Assembly: GCA_020633625.1 (NCBI GenBank)
Contig: JACKDJ010000031.1
Location: 1 to 49,510 of the forward strand
Source: Myxococcales bacterium
Lineage (GTDB): Bacteria > Myxococcota_A > Bradymonadia > REDH01
Length of the DNA: 49,510 nt
Direction of reading: 5' to 3'
Below, one piece after another: positions 8,536 to 18,690 of this stretch. The translations under genes were made by a program, and so were the position numbers. The notes below the pieces were generated by a model. The model was not told where the DNA came from. It did no database searches and worked only from the letters and a program-made list of their open reading frames with translations. Positions within the stretch are counted from its first letter, which is position 1; the number at the start of each line of letters is the position of its first letter.

Positions 8536-9942
8536 ATGCAGCGCGCAAAGATCGTCGCCACAATTGGCCCCGCTTCGTCGGAGCGGTCCGTCATCCGCGG
8601 CCTGATCGAGGCCGGGATGGACGTCGCGCGGCTCAACTTCAGTCACGGGTCCTACGACCAGCACCGTGCGGTGTTCGAGACCATCCGGGACGAGGCGGCC
8701 CAGGCCAAGCGGGCCGTCGCCATTCTGCAGGACCTGCAGGGGCCGAAGATCCGCGTCCGCACGTTCGCTGACGGTCGCGCGACGCTGAAGACCGGCGCTC
8801 ACTTTCGGCTCGTCACCGAGCCCGTCGTCGGCGACGAGCGGCAGGCGTCGATCACGTATCCCACGCTGTACCAGGACGTGCGCCCCGGCGAGGACATCCT
8901 TCTCGACGACGGCCTCCTGCACCTCCGGGTCCGAGAGGTTGGCGATGGTTGGGTCGACACCGAGGTGCTCGTGGGTGGCGTCCTAAAGGACAAGAAGGGC
9001 GTCAACCTCCCGAACACGCGGATCACCATCCCATCGCTTACTGCGAAGGACCGCGAAGACCTCGAGTTCGGCACCGCTCTCGGTGTCGATTTCGTAGCCC
9101 TCTCGTTCGTTCGGAGCAGCCTCGATATCCATCAGCTCCGGGCATACCTGCCCGAGAACGGCCCCGACATCATCGCGAAGATCGAGAAGCCGCAGGCGGT
9201 CGCAGCGCTCCCCGAGATTGTCGCTGCGGCCGACGGCATCATGGTCGCCCGCGGCGACCTCGGCGTCGAGATGCCGCCCGAGCAGGTCCCGATGATCCAG
9301 AAGCGAGCGCTCGACCTCGCGAACGAGCTGGGCAAGGTGTCCATCACCGCGACCCAGATGCTCGAGTCGATGACGGTCAACCCTCGCCCGACCCGAGCCG
9401 AGGCGTCCGACGTCGCGAACGCGATCTACGACGGCACGGACGCGGTCATGCTGAGCGGCGAGACAGCTGCGGGTGCCTATCCAATCGAGAGCGTCGCGAT
9501 GATGGCGCGCATCATCGACCAGGCGGAGCGGACGCCGTACTTCCGCGCCCCGACGTCCCACCGCCCAGCGCTTCGAAGCCAGGCGGAATCGATCGCGCGG
9601 GCGACCACCGCGGCGGCGGCGGCCCTCGATGTTCGCGTCATCGCCTGCTTCACGATGACCGGTCGCACCCCTCGGCTGATCAAGGCCTATCGGCCTTCAC
9701 AGACGGTGCTGGCGTTCACTCCGTCGCGAGCCACCTACCACAAACTGGCGCTCCAGCGCGGCGTCACACCCGTGCTCACGGAGCTGCGCGGCGACACGGA
9801 CGGGCTGATCGACCTCGTCGTCGACGAGCTGCGCAGTGACGGCCTCGCCTCGCCCGGGGAGCACGTTGTCATCGTGATGGGGGTGCCGGCGGGGACCGAC
9901 ACCCCGGCCAACCTGATCAAGTACCACCAGATCCCGCACTGA
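8536..9942 (+). CDS. pyk: pyruvate kinase
   Basis: This enzyme converts phosphoenolpyruvate plus ADP to pyruvate plus ATP, the last step of glycolysis, in the cytoplasm. The 468 residues match the usual length. Visible landmarks are the N-terminal KIVATIGPASS, the RLNFSHG substrate loop, IIAKIEKPQAV with the active-site Lys, MVARGDLGVEMP for metal binding, ITATQMLESM, and DGTDAVMLSGETAAG. The C-terminal allosteric domain (about 340-468) is complete. ATG 8536 follows the lipoprotein stop by 4 bases, with no strong ribosome site of its own, so translation may be coupled. It is convergent with pgi, another glycolytic gene, 82 bp away. Confidence 0.97.
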   Translation: MQRAKIVATIGPASSERSVIRGLIEAGMDVARLNFSHGSYDQHRAVFETIRDEAAQAKRAVAILQDLQGPKIRVRTFADGRATLKTGAHFRLVTEPVVGDERQASITYPTLYQDVRPGEDILLDDGLLHLRVREVGDGWVDTEVLVGGVLKDKKGVNLPNTRITIPSLTAKDREDLEFGTALGVDFVALSFVRSSLDIHQLRAYLPENGPDIIAKIEKPQAVAALPEIVAAADGIMVARGDLGVEMPPEQVPMIQKRALDLANELGKVSITATQMLESMTVNPRPTRAEASDVANAIYDGTDAVMLSGETAAGAYPIESVAMMARIIDQAERTPYFRAPTSHRPALRSQAESIARATTAAAAALDVRVIACFTMTGRTPRLIKAYRPSQTVLAFTPSRATYHKLALQRGVTPVLTELRGDTDGLIDLVVDELRSDGLASPGEHVVIVMGVPAGTDTPANLIKYHQIPH

Positions 9943-10024
9943 CGCGGCCCCGCCGCTCGCACGTGCGGAGGACAGGGGCGGCGGCTGGGCGGGTCGATGA
10001 GACGAGCGCGGCGGTGTAGGACCG

Positions 10025-11404
10025 TCAGACCGCGGCGACCCGGCGGGTCACACCAGCAAGGCTCTCACCCAGCCGCGTCGCGTACCGAGCGTCGGCTTCA
10101 CGGCCGAGGATGCCGTGAGCGAACTTCTTGGCCAGCTCGACGCCCGGCTGGTCGTACGGGTCCACGCCGAGCAGCGCTCCGGCAATGCCAGTAGCCGCCT
10201 CGAGCGTCATCATGAGCCCGCCGAGGGACTCCGCGCAGACGCGCGGCAGCGAGAACGTCGAAGTCGGACGACCAACCTCGGCGAGAGCGGCGCGAACCCC
10301 GCTGAGCTCTGCGCGCCGGATCTCGTGGAGCGTTCGGCCGACGATGTGGCCGAGCGCCGCCGACGCGCCGGACGGTGCCTCGGGAATCGTGACGTCCGCG
10401 TCGTCGGCAACGACGTCGACGAACACGACGTTCTTGGTCGCCGGCCCCTCCATGAAGAGCTGCAACTGGGAGTGCTGGTCGGTCGCGCCGACCGCGACGA
10501 TCGGAGTGGGGCCAACGCCTTCGCCGTCCGGCAGACTCTTGCCCAGGCTCTCGGCCCACAGCTGGACGAACCACGCCGCGAGGCTCCGGAGGCCCGACGC
10601 GTACGGCATCAGCACGACGTCGTGGACGCCGGCCTGGTAGAGCGCGACCTGTATCGCCGCGAAGGTGGCCGCGGGGTTCGACGCGAGGTCTCCGCGGAGC
10701 GCCGCATCTCGGGCCGCCGCAGCACCGCGTAGCAGCGCCTCTGTGTCGAGACCCGCGGCGGCGAGCGGGTACAGGCCAACGGCCGAGAGGACCGAGAACC
10801 GGCCGCCGACGCCCGGAGGGACGTCGAAGGCCTCGAGCCCGTCGTCGTTCACGACCTGACGCAGCACTCCGGCGAGTGGATCGGTCGTCGCGACGACACG
10901 AGCGCGGTAGCCTTCGACTCCGAATCGCGCGATCAGCCGATCTCGGATCAGGAAGAAGCCGGCCATTGTCTCCACCGTGCCGCCGCTCTTCGTCACCACG
11001 TTGAACACCGTGGTCTCGAGCGGGACGCTGTCGAGAATGTCGAGAGTCTCGACAGGGTCTACGTTCTCGACGAAGTGCAGGCGGGCACCTTGGCGCGCCG
11101 ACCCGTCGCGCTGCTGCCCCGACAGGGGCCGAACCAGCGCCTCGTACACCGCGCGCGTGCCGAGCGACGAGCCACCGATGCCGAGCACCACCACGTCGGT
11201 GGCGCGCACGGCGGTGCCGCGTGCGTGCGCAGTTGCCGCGCCTCGGTCGTGCTCGGGGAGCGCGAGGTAGCTCGTCGCACGCCGCTCGTGCAGCGCCTGG
11301 AGCTGCGCGAGCGCGGCGCCCATCCCGGCCCCAAGCTGCGCGACGTCGACACCGCGCGCCCCGATGACGTCGCGCGCGCTGTACGTGTAGTCGTACTCGA
11401 TCAC
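10025..11404 (-). CDS. pgi: glucose-6-phosphate isomerase
   Basis: This enzyme interconverts glucose 6-phosphate and fructose 6-phosphate in the cytoplasm. The 459 residues fit the shorter bacterial form. Landmarks are VVVLGIGGSSLGTRAVYEAL (phosphate binding), VVTKSGGTVET, GGRFSVLSAVGLYP (family signature), QLWAESLGK with the catalytic Glu, TDQHSQLQLFMEGP with the ring-opening His, and ELAKKFAHG with the C-terminal Lys. The start is GTG (11402-11404). It overlaps the stop of the upstream lipoprotein gene by 4 bases, giving GTGA and translational coupling. It is the last gene of a long minus-strand block. The 82-bp gap to pyk contains weak GC-rich dyads, including CGCACGTGCG at 9958-9967, but no clear terminator. 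Confidence 0.96.
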   Translation of the reverse strand: MIEYDYTYSARDVIGARGVDVAQLGAGMGAALAQLQALHERRATSYLALPEHDRGAATAHARGTAVRATDVVVLGIGGSSLGTRAVYEALVRPLSGQQRDGSARQGARLHFVENVDPVETLDILDSVPLETTVFNVVTKSGGTVETMAGFFLIRDRLIARFGVEGYRARVVATTDPLAGVLRQVVNDDGLEAFDVPPGVGGRFSVLSAVGLYPLAAAGLDTEALLRGAAAARDAALRGDLASNPAATFAAIQVALYQAGVHDVVLMPYASGLRSLAAWFVQLWAESLGKSLPDGEGVGPTPIVAVGATDQHSQLQLFMEGPATKNVVFVDVVADDADVTIPEAPSGASAALGHIVGRTLHEIRRAELSGVRAALAEVGRPTSTFSLPRVCAESLGGLMMTLEAATGIAGALLGVDPYDQPGVELAKKFAHGILGREADARYATRLGESLAGVTRRVAAV

Positions 11405-13791
11405 AGACCGATGACCGCGAACGAGCTCAAGAACTCGAAGATGTCCGAGAAGGACGCTCCGTTCACCGCGAGCAACCCAGCGTAGTCGGGCGCGCCGTCG
11501 ACGAGGTTCACGCCGACGACGTTGAGGCGCCCGCGGGCCGCACGGTCGGATCCGGCGAACGTGGCCGGCACGTCGGGGATCGTGATCGAGGTGGCATCAC
11601 CGGGCGCGTAGACGACCCACGCGTGACCCACGTCGTCCTTGAACACCACGCGAACGAAGTCGTAGGCGAGGTCCCCGTCCAACGTCAGCGTCCGCGTCGC
11701 GGCGTCCCACGCCGTGCCGAGCGGAATCGGCGGGAAGTCCGTGCCTCCGGTCGTGTACGTCCCCTCGAGCGACGCGCCGACCGGGAGCCGCGTGATGATG
11801 CCGGCGGCTGCCTCGCGCGGTGCGTCGGCGCGGTCGCCGAGCATGAGGGCGACGTGCGCGAACGCGTACTGGCTCGTTGGAGCCGCCGCCGGTCCGTGCG
11901 CAGGCGCCATCGAGATGCGGAGCGGCTGGATGCCGGCGGCCTCGAGGTCGCCATCGACGAACCCATCGGCCGATGCCGCGGACACGTCGTCGCTGCCGCC
12001 GGTGATACCCAGCGGGACGAACCCTTCGCCGGGGATGAGCGCACCGCCGAGCACGATCGCCGTGTCGGTGAACCCGGTCGCCAGCGCCGGCAGCTGCGGC
12101 ACCTCGACGAAGACACGCCGTTGTGTCGGAACATCGAGCGCGACCTGCGGGTCGCGCACCGGGAACGTCCCGCTCGCCGACAGCGGGATCGGTGCCGACA
12201 CGCCGCTGTAGAACTCGTCAAAGAACGGGAGGATGGCGGCGATGATCGAGCCGATATCCAGGTTCCCACTCAGGTTGGGCAGGATGTCGAGGAGCACCGT
12301 GCTGAGAGGAACCACGCCGCCGATCGACCAGACGGAGCGGTCGCCGGCGCCAGAGGTGAGCACGTAGTTGTCGATGAGGCGCTGACCGTTGAATTGCAGT
12401 GTGACTCCGGACGGGATCTCCACCGTGTCGTCGAGCGGTAGCGGCGACCCGTCAGGGAACACACGCTGAAGGCTCGGCCCGACGATCAGATCGAAGTTCA
12501 CATCGAGCAGCGATGCGCCGAGGCTGAAGCCGCTGATTGACACTGCGAGATCGCCGGTGTCGGGGATGCCCGCGAAGTCTGGCGACCCCTTCACCGCGTC
12601 GACGTTCTCGAGCTCGTAGCACAGGCAGAACGGCTGATCCGCCCCCCCGCAGTCGTCGGTCTCTTCGGTTGCCACGACCGTGTCTGACGAAGCCGTGCAG
12701 ACGAAACCGTCCCGGATCTCGTTGACGATCGCCTGCTGGTCAGCGGGGAGTGGCACGAGGATCGCGCCGGCACCTGCCCCCAGCACCGTCGCGTACGAGT
12801 GACCGGCCGCGAACACGCTGACTGCACCGGAAGGCGTCGCCGCGAGCTCGGCCACGCCGGTCGCGTCGGTGCTCACCTCTTCGTCGCCGCTGACGACCAG
12901 CGCGCCTTCGAGCGGCGCCCGCGTGTCGGCGTCCACGACAACGACCCGCGGCCCCGCCGACGGATCCTCGATGTTCGTGAAGACGACAGTGTCCCCCGGG
13001 TCCGACGCGTTGTCTGCGACTCGCGCGATCACCGTCGTCGCGCCCGGCGTGGTGCTCCCGGTCAGCGCACCGGTTGCGCTGACCGTCGCACCGTCACCCG
13101 CTTCAATCGCCCACGTGATCTCCGCGTCCGGGTGGACGTGCGTGGGGTCGGCGGGGTCTACGGCCACCGCAACGAGGGCGATCGTCTCGCCGTCCGCGAT
13201 GTAACCTGGCGGCGTGAGAATGCGTGCCACGTAGCCCGCCGCGTCCGGCGCCGGTGCGCAGACGCCGCCGGCGCAGGCCTCCCCGGCATCGCACTCCGCG
13301 TCGCTGGAGCAGAGGCCAATACCGCACTGGCCCGTGGCGCCGTTGCAGACGCACGGGAAGCGCGAGTCCAAGCAGAACTCCTCCGTCGCCCGCGCCGCCT
13401 CGCAGTCCGCGTCGGTCGTGCACGAGAACGGCGGCACACAGCACGCGACACTCTCCGACTGCCGCTCACAGATGGTGCCTGTCGGGTACCCCGCCTCGGT
13501 ACACACCCGCAGAGACGGGTTCCCGCTGATCTCGTCGATACAGGAGATCGCACCCGGACACGGGCCCGGGTCGACATCGACCTCCTCAGTGTCGGGAGCC
13601 ACGTCGGCGTCGGCATCGGGCGCGACGTCCGGGTCCGTCTCCGGGATGTCGGTCGCGACATCGGTGTCGGGTCCCACGTCTGCGGTGTCGACTGACGGAT
13701 CCGTACCGACGTCCTCGGAGGATCCCGGGTCGTCGCTACAGGCAGCAAGCACCGAGAAGAGAACAGGCAGGGTGTAGCGGCGCAGCGACAA
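11401..13791 (-). CDS. large lipoprotein with acidic stalk and Ig-like/adhesin features
   Basis: This is a 796-residue protein with a lipoprotein signal (LRRYTLPVLFSVLAAC) and an Asp/Val/Thr-rich stalk of about 55 residues. A Cys-rich module follows (about 60-170, with CSSDAECDAGEACAGGVC). Next is a beta-rich part with an invasin-like or BIG-type domain (ITWAIEAGDGATVSATG) and a carboxypeptidase-regulatory-like fold (VVDADTRAPLEGALVVSGDE). A long C-terminal region has no recognised family. I prefer the TTG at 13791, with GAGG 5 bases upstream, because it puts the signal peptide at the N-terminus; the frame also allows a TTG at 13821 without a ribosome site. It lies 75 bp after rlmN and overlaps pgi by 4 bases. 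A surface location is inferred; function is unknown. Confidence 0.78.
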   Translation of the reverse strand: MSLRRYTLPVLFSVLAACSDDPGSSEDVGTDPSVDTADVGPDTDVATDIPETDPDVAPDADADVAPDTEEVDVDPGPCPGAISCIDEISGNPSLRVCTEAGYPTGTICERQSESVACCVPPFSCTTDADCEAARATEEFCLDSRFPCVCNGATGQCGIGLCSSDAECDAGEACAGGVCAPAPDAAGYVARILTPPGYIADGETIALVAVAVDPADPTHVHPDAEITWAIEAGDGATVSATGALTGSTTPGATTVIARVADNASDPGDTVVFTNIEDPSAGPRVVVVDADTRAPLEGALVVSGDEEVSTDATGVAELAATPSGAVSVFAAGHSYATVLGAGAGAILVPLPADQQAIVNEIRDGFVCTASSDTVVATEETDDCGGADQPFCLCYELENVDAVKGSPDFAGIPDTGDLAVSISGFSLGASLLDVNFDLIVGPSLQRVFPDGSPLPLDDTVEIPSGVTLQFNGQRLIDNYVLTSGAGDRSVWSIGGVVPLSTVLLDILPNLSGNLDIGSIIAAILPFFDEFYSGVSAPIPLSASGTFPVRDPQVALDVPTQRRVFVEVPQLPALATGFTDTAIVLGGALIPGEGFVPLGITGGSDDVSAASADGFVDGDLEAAGIQPLRISMAPAHGPAAAPTSQYAFAHVALMLGDRADAPREAAAGIITRLPVGASLEGTYTTGGTDFPPIPLGTAWDAATRTLTLDGDLAYDFVRVVFKDDVGHAWVVYAPGDATSITIPDVPATFAGSDRAARGRLNVVGVNLVDGAPDYAGLLAVNGASFSDIFEFLSSFAVIGL

Positions 13792-13866
13792 GGGGGCCTC
13801 GCGGGTGTCAGGTTGGCGCAAGGAGAATACGGAGGGCGCGCGGTCGGTTCAAGCGTGACCGGTCGG

Positions 13867-15012
13867 TCATCTCGTCGAGTCGTCGGTCGATGTCGGCCCC
13901 TCCGCCGCTTCGGCCACAACCGAGCGGAAGCGCTGCGGCGGGTCGGCGCGCTTCGGCATTCGCGGCCCGGGCTTTCCGAGCTGACCGCACGCAGCCATCC
14001 GGTCGTCTCCGCGCGTCTCGCGGATGGTCGTATGCAGGTTCTTCGCGAGGAGCAGGTCGCGAAACCTCTCGACCCGCTCGCGCGGCGACGGCCGGAACTC
14101 GGTACCGGGATGGGGATTGAACGGGATGAGGTTGATCTTGCACGGGATCTGAGCCGTGAGGCGAACGATCCGCCGTGCGTCGTCGTCCGAGTCGTTCACC
14201 CCGTCGAGCATGACGTACTCGAAGGTGATTCGTTCGCCCTTGGGCAGCGGGAAGCTCCGCAGTGTGCCCATGAGCTCCGCGAGCGGGTACCTGCGGTTGA
14301 TTGGCATCACCCAGTCCCGCACCTCGTCGGTCGTCGCGTTGAGGCTCACGGCCAGTCGCACGCGCGTCTCGACCCCCAGCCGCCGGATCTCCGGGACGAG
14401 CCCGGACGTCGATACGGTGACCTTCCGATGACTCAGGTTGAGCCCGTCGGAGTCGGTGAGGATGCGCGTCGCCGGGAACACGTTCTCCGGGTTGTGGAGA
14501 GGCTCGCCCATCCCCATGAACACGATGTTCGAGATGCGCTGCTCGTCCTCGAACTGTCGGCGGGTCTGCACGACCTGGTCCACGATCTCGGCCGTAGATA
14601 GGTGGCCCCGCAGCCCCATCTTCGCGGTCAGGCAGAACTGACAGTTGATCGCGCAGCCGAGCTGGCTCGAGATGCACAGGGTGTTGCGCGTCTCGGTGGG
14701 GATGAGGACCGACTCGATCTGCCCGCCGTCGAGGGTCTCCCAGGTCAGCTTGCGTGTGCCGTCCGACGCGCGATGCGTCCCTGTGCACCGTAGCACGTCG
14801 ACGCGCGCGACGGCCGCCGCCCGCTCGCGAAAGTCCCGGCTCAGGTCCGACATCTCGTCGAACGAGCCCACGCGCTGGAGATATAGCCAGCGCCAGAGCT
14901 GCTTCGCTCGGTACGGCTTCTCGCCAAGCGAGGCGACCCACTCTTCGAGCTCCGACCGGGTCAAGCTCTTGAGGAGGAGCTTGCCGTCGCGATCGTGCGT
15001 GATCCTGTCCAA
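13867..15012 (-). CDS. rlmN: dual-specificity 23S rRNA/tRNA adenine-C2 methyltransferase RlmN
   Basis: This radical SAM enzyme methylates C2 of A2503 in 23S rRNA and A37 in some tRNAs. The protein has 381 residues. The iron-sulfur motif is C120-x3-C124-x2-C127 (CAINCQFC). The methyl-carrying catalytic Cys sits in MAACGQL near residue 343. MGMGEPLHN (SAM contact) and KVTVSTSGLVP are also present. After ACGQL there is a tail of about 35 Pro/Arg/Ser-rich residues beyond the usual end. The start is TTG (15010-15012), supported by GGAGG 4 bases upstream; no ATG is suitably placed. It lies 97 bp after ndk and 75 bp before the lipoprotein gene, so it is probably part of the same transcript. Confidence 0.95.
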   Translation of the reverse strand: MDRITHDRDGKLLLKSLTRSELEEWVASLGEKPYRAKQLWRWLYLQRVGSFDEMSDLSRDFRERAAAVARVDVLRCTGTHRASDGTRKLTWETLDGGQIESVLIPTETRNTLCISSQLGCAINCQFCLTAKMGLRGHLSTAEIVDQVVQTRRQFEDEQRISNIVFMGMGEPLHNPENVFPATRILTDSDGLNLSHRKVTVSTSGLVPEIRRLGVETRVRLAVSLNATTDEVRDWVMPINRRYPLAELMGTLRSFPLPKGERITFEYVMLDGVNDSDDDARRIVRLTAQIPCKINLIPFNPHPGTEFRPSPRERVERFRDLLLAKNLHTTIRETRGDDRMAACGQLGKPGPRMPKRADPPQRFRSVVAEAAEGPTSTDDSTR

Positions 15013-15109
15013 CGGGCCTCCGAGGCTGCACGGCTCGACGCCGAAGCGCCGATCGTTCTACCGGTCTACACCGTATCGCCGGAGCCGGCCCCGGTCACGC
15101 CCTCGCGGC

Positions 15110-15535
15110 TCAGCGCGGGTGCAGCTCAGTGCTCGCGAAGAAGTACGCGATCTCGACCGCGGCCGTCTCCGGGGCGTCCGAGCCGTGCACGGTGTTCTCT
15201 CCGATCGACAGAGCGAGGTCGGCGCGGATGGTCCCCGGCGCCGCCGCCTTCGGGTTCGTCGCACCCATGATCTCACGGTTCTTCGCGATCGCGTCCTCGC
15301 CCTCGAGCACGGAGACAACGACCGGGCCGGACGTCATGAACTCGACGAGCTCGCCGAAGAAGGGGCGCTCGCGATGCACCGCGTAGAAGCCCTCGGCCTC
15401 GCGACGCGACATGTGGATCATCTTGGTCGCCACGACGGTGAGGCCGGCGGTCTCGAAGCGGCGAAGAACCTCGCCCACGAGGTTCCGCTTCACGCCATCG
15501 GGCTTCACGATCGAGAAGGTGCGCTCAATTGCCAT
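15110..15535 (-). CDS. ndk: nucleoside diphosphate kinase
   Basis: This enzyme transfers the terminal phosphate from ATP to other (deoxy)nucleoside diphosphates through a phospho-His intermediate. The 141 residues match the family. Landmarks are ERTFSIVKPDGVKRN at the start, FYAVHRERPFF, and NTVHGSDA with the catalytic H117. AGGAG lies 9 bases before the ATG. It follows sucD by 108 bp. The sucCD-ndk order is common in this kind of genome and may reflect use of the nucleoside triphosphate made by succinyl-CoA synthetase. Confidence 0.97.
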   Translation of the reverse strand: MAIERTFSIVKPDGVKRNLVGEVLRRFETAGLTVVATKMIHMSRREAEGFYAVHRERPFFGELVEFMTSGPVVVSVLEGEDAIAKNREIMGATNPKAAAPGTIRADLALSIGENTVHGSDAPETAAVEIAYFFASTELHPR

Positions 15536-15616
15536 GTTGGTTGCTCCTGCGGCCGCGAGGGCCGCGCGCGGACCGAGCCGCGTGTGTTGTTCTTGGTCTG
15601 TACCTACGAAGACGCG

Positions 15617-15634
15617 CCGCCCCAGCGGGGACGG
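15617..15634 (-). terminator. weak hairpin between sucD and ndk
   Basis: On the minus strand CCG-T-CCCC-GCT-GGGG-CGG forms a 7-bp GC stem with one bulged base, 10 bases past the sucD stop. It has no T-tract. It may reduce read-through into ndk or protect the sucCD mRNA end. Confidence 0.3.
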
Positions 15635-15643
15635 GCGACGGCC

Positions 15644-16519
15644 TCAGAGCTTGGCGACGGCCTTCAGCGTGCGGCCGAGCTCGGACGGGTTCTTGCAGAG
15701 CGTGATCCCGGCGGCCTCCATCGCGGCGTACTTCTCGCCCGCCGTCCCCTTGCCACCGGAGATGATGGCTCCGGCGTGGCCCATGCGCTTGCCCGGCGGC
15801 GCCGTCGCGCCCGCGATGAAACCGACCACGGGCTTGGTCATGTTCGTCTGAATCCAGGCCGCAGCCTCCTCTTCGGCGCTTCCACCGATCTCGCCGATCA
15901 TGATGACCGCGTCGGTGTCGGGATCCGCCTGGTAGGCGCTGAGGACGTCGATGAAGTTCGTCCCGTTCACCGGGTCGCCGCCGATGCCGACGCACGTGGA
16001 CTGTCCGATCCCCAGCGCCGTGAGCTGGCCGACCGCCTCGTACGTGAGCGTCCCGGACCGGCTGACGACTCCAACGCGACCGGGCAGGTGGATGTGTCCC
16101 GGCATGATGCCGATCTTGCACTTGCCCGGCGTGATGACGCCCGGGCAGTTCGGACCGACCAGCCGCGACTTCGTCGTCTTCAGGAACTCGCGCGCCGTCA
16201 CCATGTCGAGGACCGGGACGCCCTCCGTGATGCACACGATGAGCTGAATGCCGGCAGCAGCAGCCTCCATGATCGCGTCTGCCGCGAACGGCGGCGGCAC
16301 GTAGATCACGCTTGCGTTGGCGCCCGTCGCCGCAACGGCGTCCGACACCGTGTCGTAGATCGGCACCTTGTCGTCGAAGAGCTGTCCGCCCTTCCCCGGC
16401 GTCACGCCGCCCACCATGTTCGTCCCGTACTCGATCGCCTGCCGCGTGTGGAACGCGCCGGTCGCGCCGGTGATGCCCTGGCAGATCACTCGGGTCGTCT
16501 CGTCGATGAAAATCGCCAT
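15644..16519 (-). CDS. sucD: succinyl-CoA synthetase alpha subunit
   Basis: With the beta subunit SucC it converts succinyl-CoA to succinate while making ATP or GTP (citric acid cycle). The 291 residues are normal. Landmarks are the CoA-binding Rossmann start (VICQGITGATGAFHT), GTNMVGGVTPGKGG, PNCPGVI, and GHAGAIISGGKGTA with the phosphorylated His (about 247). An AGGA lies 8 bases before the ATG. It starts 25 bp after sucC in the same operon. Confidence 0.97.
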   Translation of the reverse strand: MAIFIDETTRVICQGITGATGAFHTRQAIEYGTNMVGGVTPGKGGQLFDDKVPIYDTVSDAVAATGANASVIYVPPPFAADAIMEAAAAGIQLIVCITEGVPVLDMVTAREFLKTTKSRLVGPNCPGVITPGKCKIGIMPGHIHLPGRVGVVSRSGTLTYEAVGQLTALGIGQSTCVGIGGDPVNGTNFIDVLSAYQADPDTDAVIMIGEIGGSAEEEAAAWIQTNMTKPVVGFIAGATAPPGKRMGHAGAIISGGKGTAGEKYAAMEAAGITLCKNPSELGRTLKAVAKL

Positions 16520-16544
16520 CTCGCTTCCTCGAAGTTCCGCCAGG

Positions 16545-17705
<1,161 letters not shown>

Positions 17706-17735
17706 CGTGCTCGGGGGGCGGGAGATGCCGGCGGC

Positions 17736-17764
17736 CTCTTAGACCACGGCCGCACCGAGCACAA
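17736..17764 (-). promoter_or_regulatory. sigma70-like promoter for sucCD
   Basis: On the minus strand TTGTGC (17759-17764) and TAAGAG (17736-17741) are separated by 17 bases in the 76-bp truB-sucC gap. The predicted start near 17729 gives a short leader of about 25 bases. Confidence 0.5.
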
Positions 17765-17781
17765 GCACCCCGCCGACTCGC

Positions 17782-18690
17782 TCAGACGGGCGGCCGCACC
17801 CGCACGGGACGCACTCGACCGTCGCCGAGCACCTCCCCGAGCCCGATCAGCTCCTCCGCCCCGCTCCGCGCGACGCGCACCAGCGTCCCCGCCGGCTCAG
17901 CGTCGCCCAGACGCGCCGTCCCCTCCACGGTGGCCCCGTCGAACCACCGCGCCACGGCATCGTCTCCCAGCTCTACCGCCGGAACCGCGCGGAGGGCGGA
18001 CCACGGCGAGATCAGCTGCTCGGGACCCACGACCGCCTCCAGCGCGACCGCATCGGAGAGCCCGAACGGCGCGTTCCCTGTCCTTCGTAGCGCGGTCAGG
18101 TGCGCGCCGACGCCAAGCCGAACACCGAGGTCGCGTGCAAGACTGCGGATGTACGTGCCCTTCCCCACCTCCACTTCGAAGCGAACCGCGGCGCCGGAGT
18201 GTTCGATGTCGGCGACCTCGTAGATGTCCACCTCGCGCTCGGCCAGGTCCACCTCCTCGCCCGCTCGAGCGAGCGCGTAGGCGCGGACACCGCCGACCTT
18301 GATCGCAGAGTATGCGGGCGGGCGCTGCAGACGTCGCCCTAGCTCGGCTTGGAGCGCCGCGACTACTGCGTCCGCCGTCACGGCGCTGGGGTCGATCTCC
18401 GCGATCACCTCCCCCTCAGCGTCGTCCGTGTTCGTCGCCACGCCGAGTCGCACCTCTGCGACGTACCGCTTCCTGCCCTCGAGGAGGTACGGCACCAACC
18501 GCGTGGACCATCCGGCACAGACGACGAGAAGCCCGCTCGCGAGCGGATCCAGCGTGCCGGTGTGACCTACCCGGCTCGTGCCAAGCGCGCGTCGGACCTG
18601 CCGGATCACGTCGAAGGACGTCGGTCCGGCCGGCTTGTCGACGACGATGACGCCGTCGATCTCGCGCGGTGCGTTCCGCCGACGGCTCAC
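17782..18690 (-). CDS. truB: tRNA pseudouridine-55 synthase
   Basis: This enzyme makes pseudouridine at position 55 in the T-loop of tRNAs. It has 302 residues. The N-terminus reads DGVIVVDKPAGPTSFDVI, and HTGTLDPLASGLL carries the catalytic D48. RLQRPPAYSAIKVGGVRAYALAR, VGKGTYIRSLARDLG and a C-terminal PUA-like part (about 245-300) are present. Its start overlaps the end of the DHH phosphoesterase gene by 4 bases, so translation is coupled. It closes the rimP-nusA-infB operon. Confidence 0.96.
   Translation of the reverse strand: MSRRRNAPREIDGVIVVDKPAGPTSFDVIRQVRRALGTSRVGHTGTLDPLASGLLVVCAGWSTRLVPYLLEGRKRYVAEVRLGVATNTDDAEGEVIAEIDPSAVTADAVVAALQAELGRRLQRPPAYSAIKVGGVRAYALARAGEEVDLAEREVDIYEVADIEHSGAAVRFEVEVGKGTYIRSLARDLGVRLGVGAHLTALRRTGNAPFGLSDAVALEAVVGPEQLISPWSALRAVPAVELGDDAVARWFDGATVEGTARLGDAEPAGTLVRVARSGAEELIGLGEVLGDGRVRPVRVRPPV

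Noticed and set aside
9943..10024. GC-rich dyads between pyk and pgi as a terminator
   Set aside because: The pairs found (CCGCCGC/GCGGCGG with a 21-base loop, and CGCACGTGCG) are weak compared with the hairpins at 37.9 and 47.0 kb.
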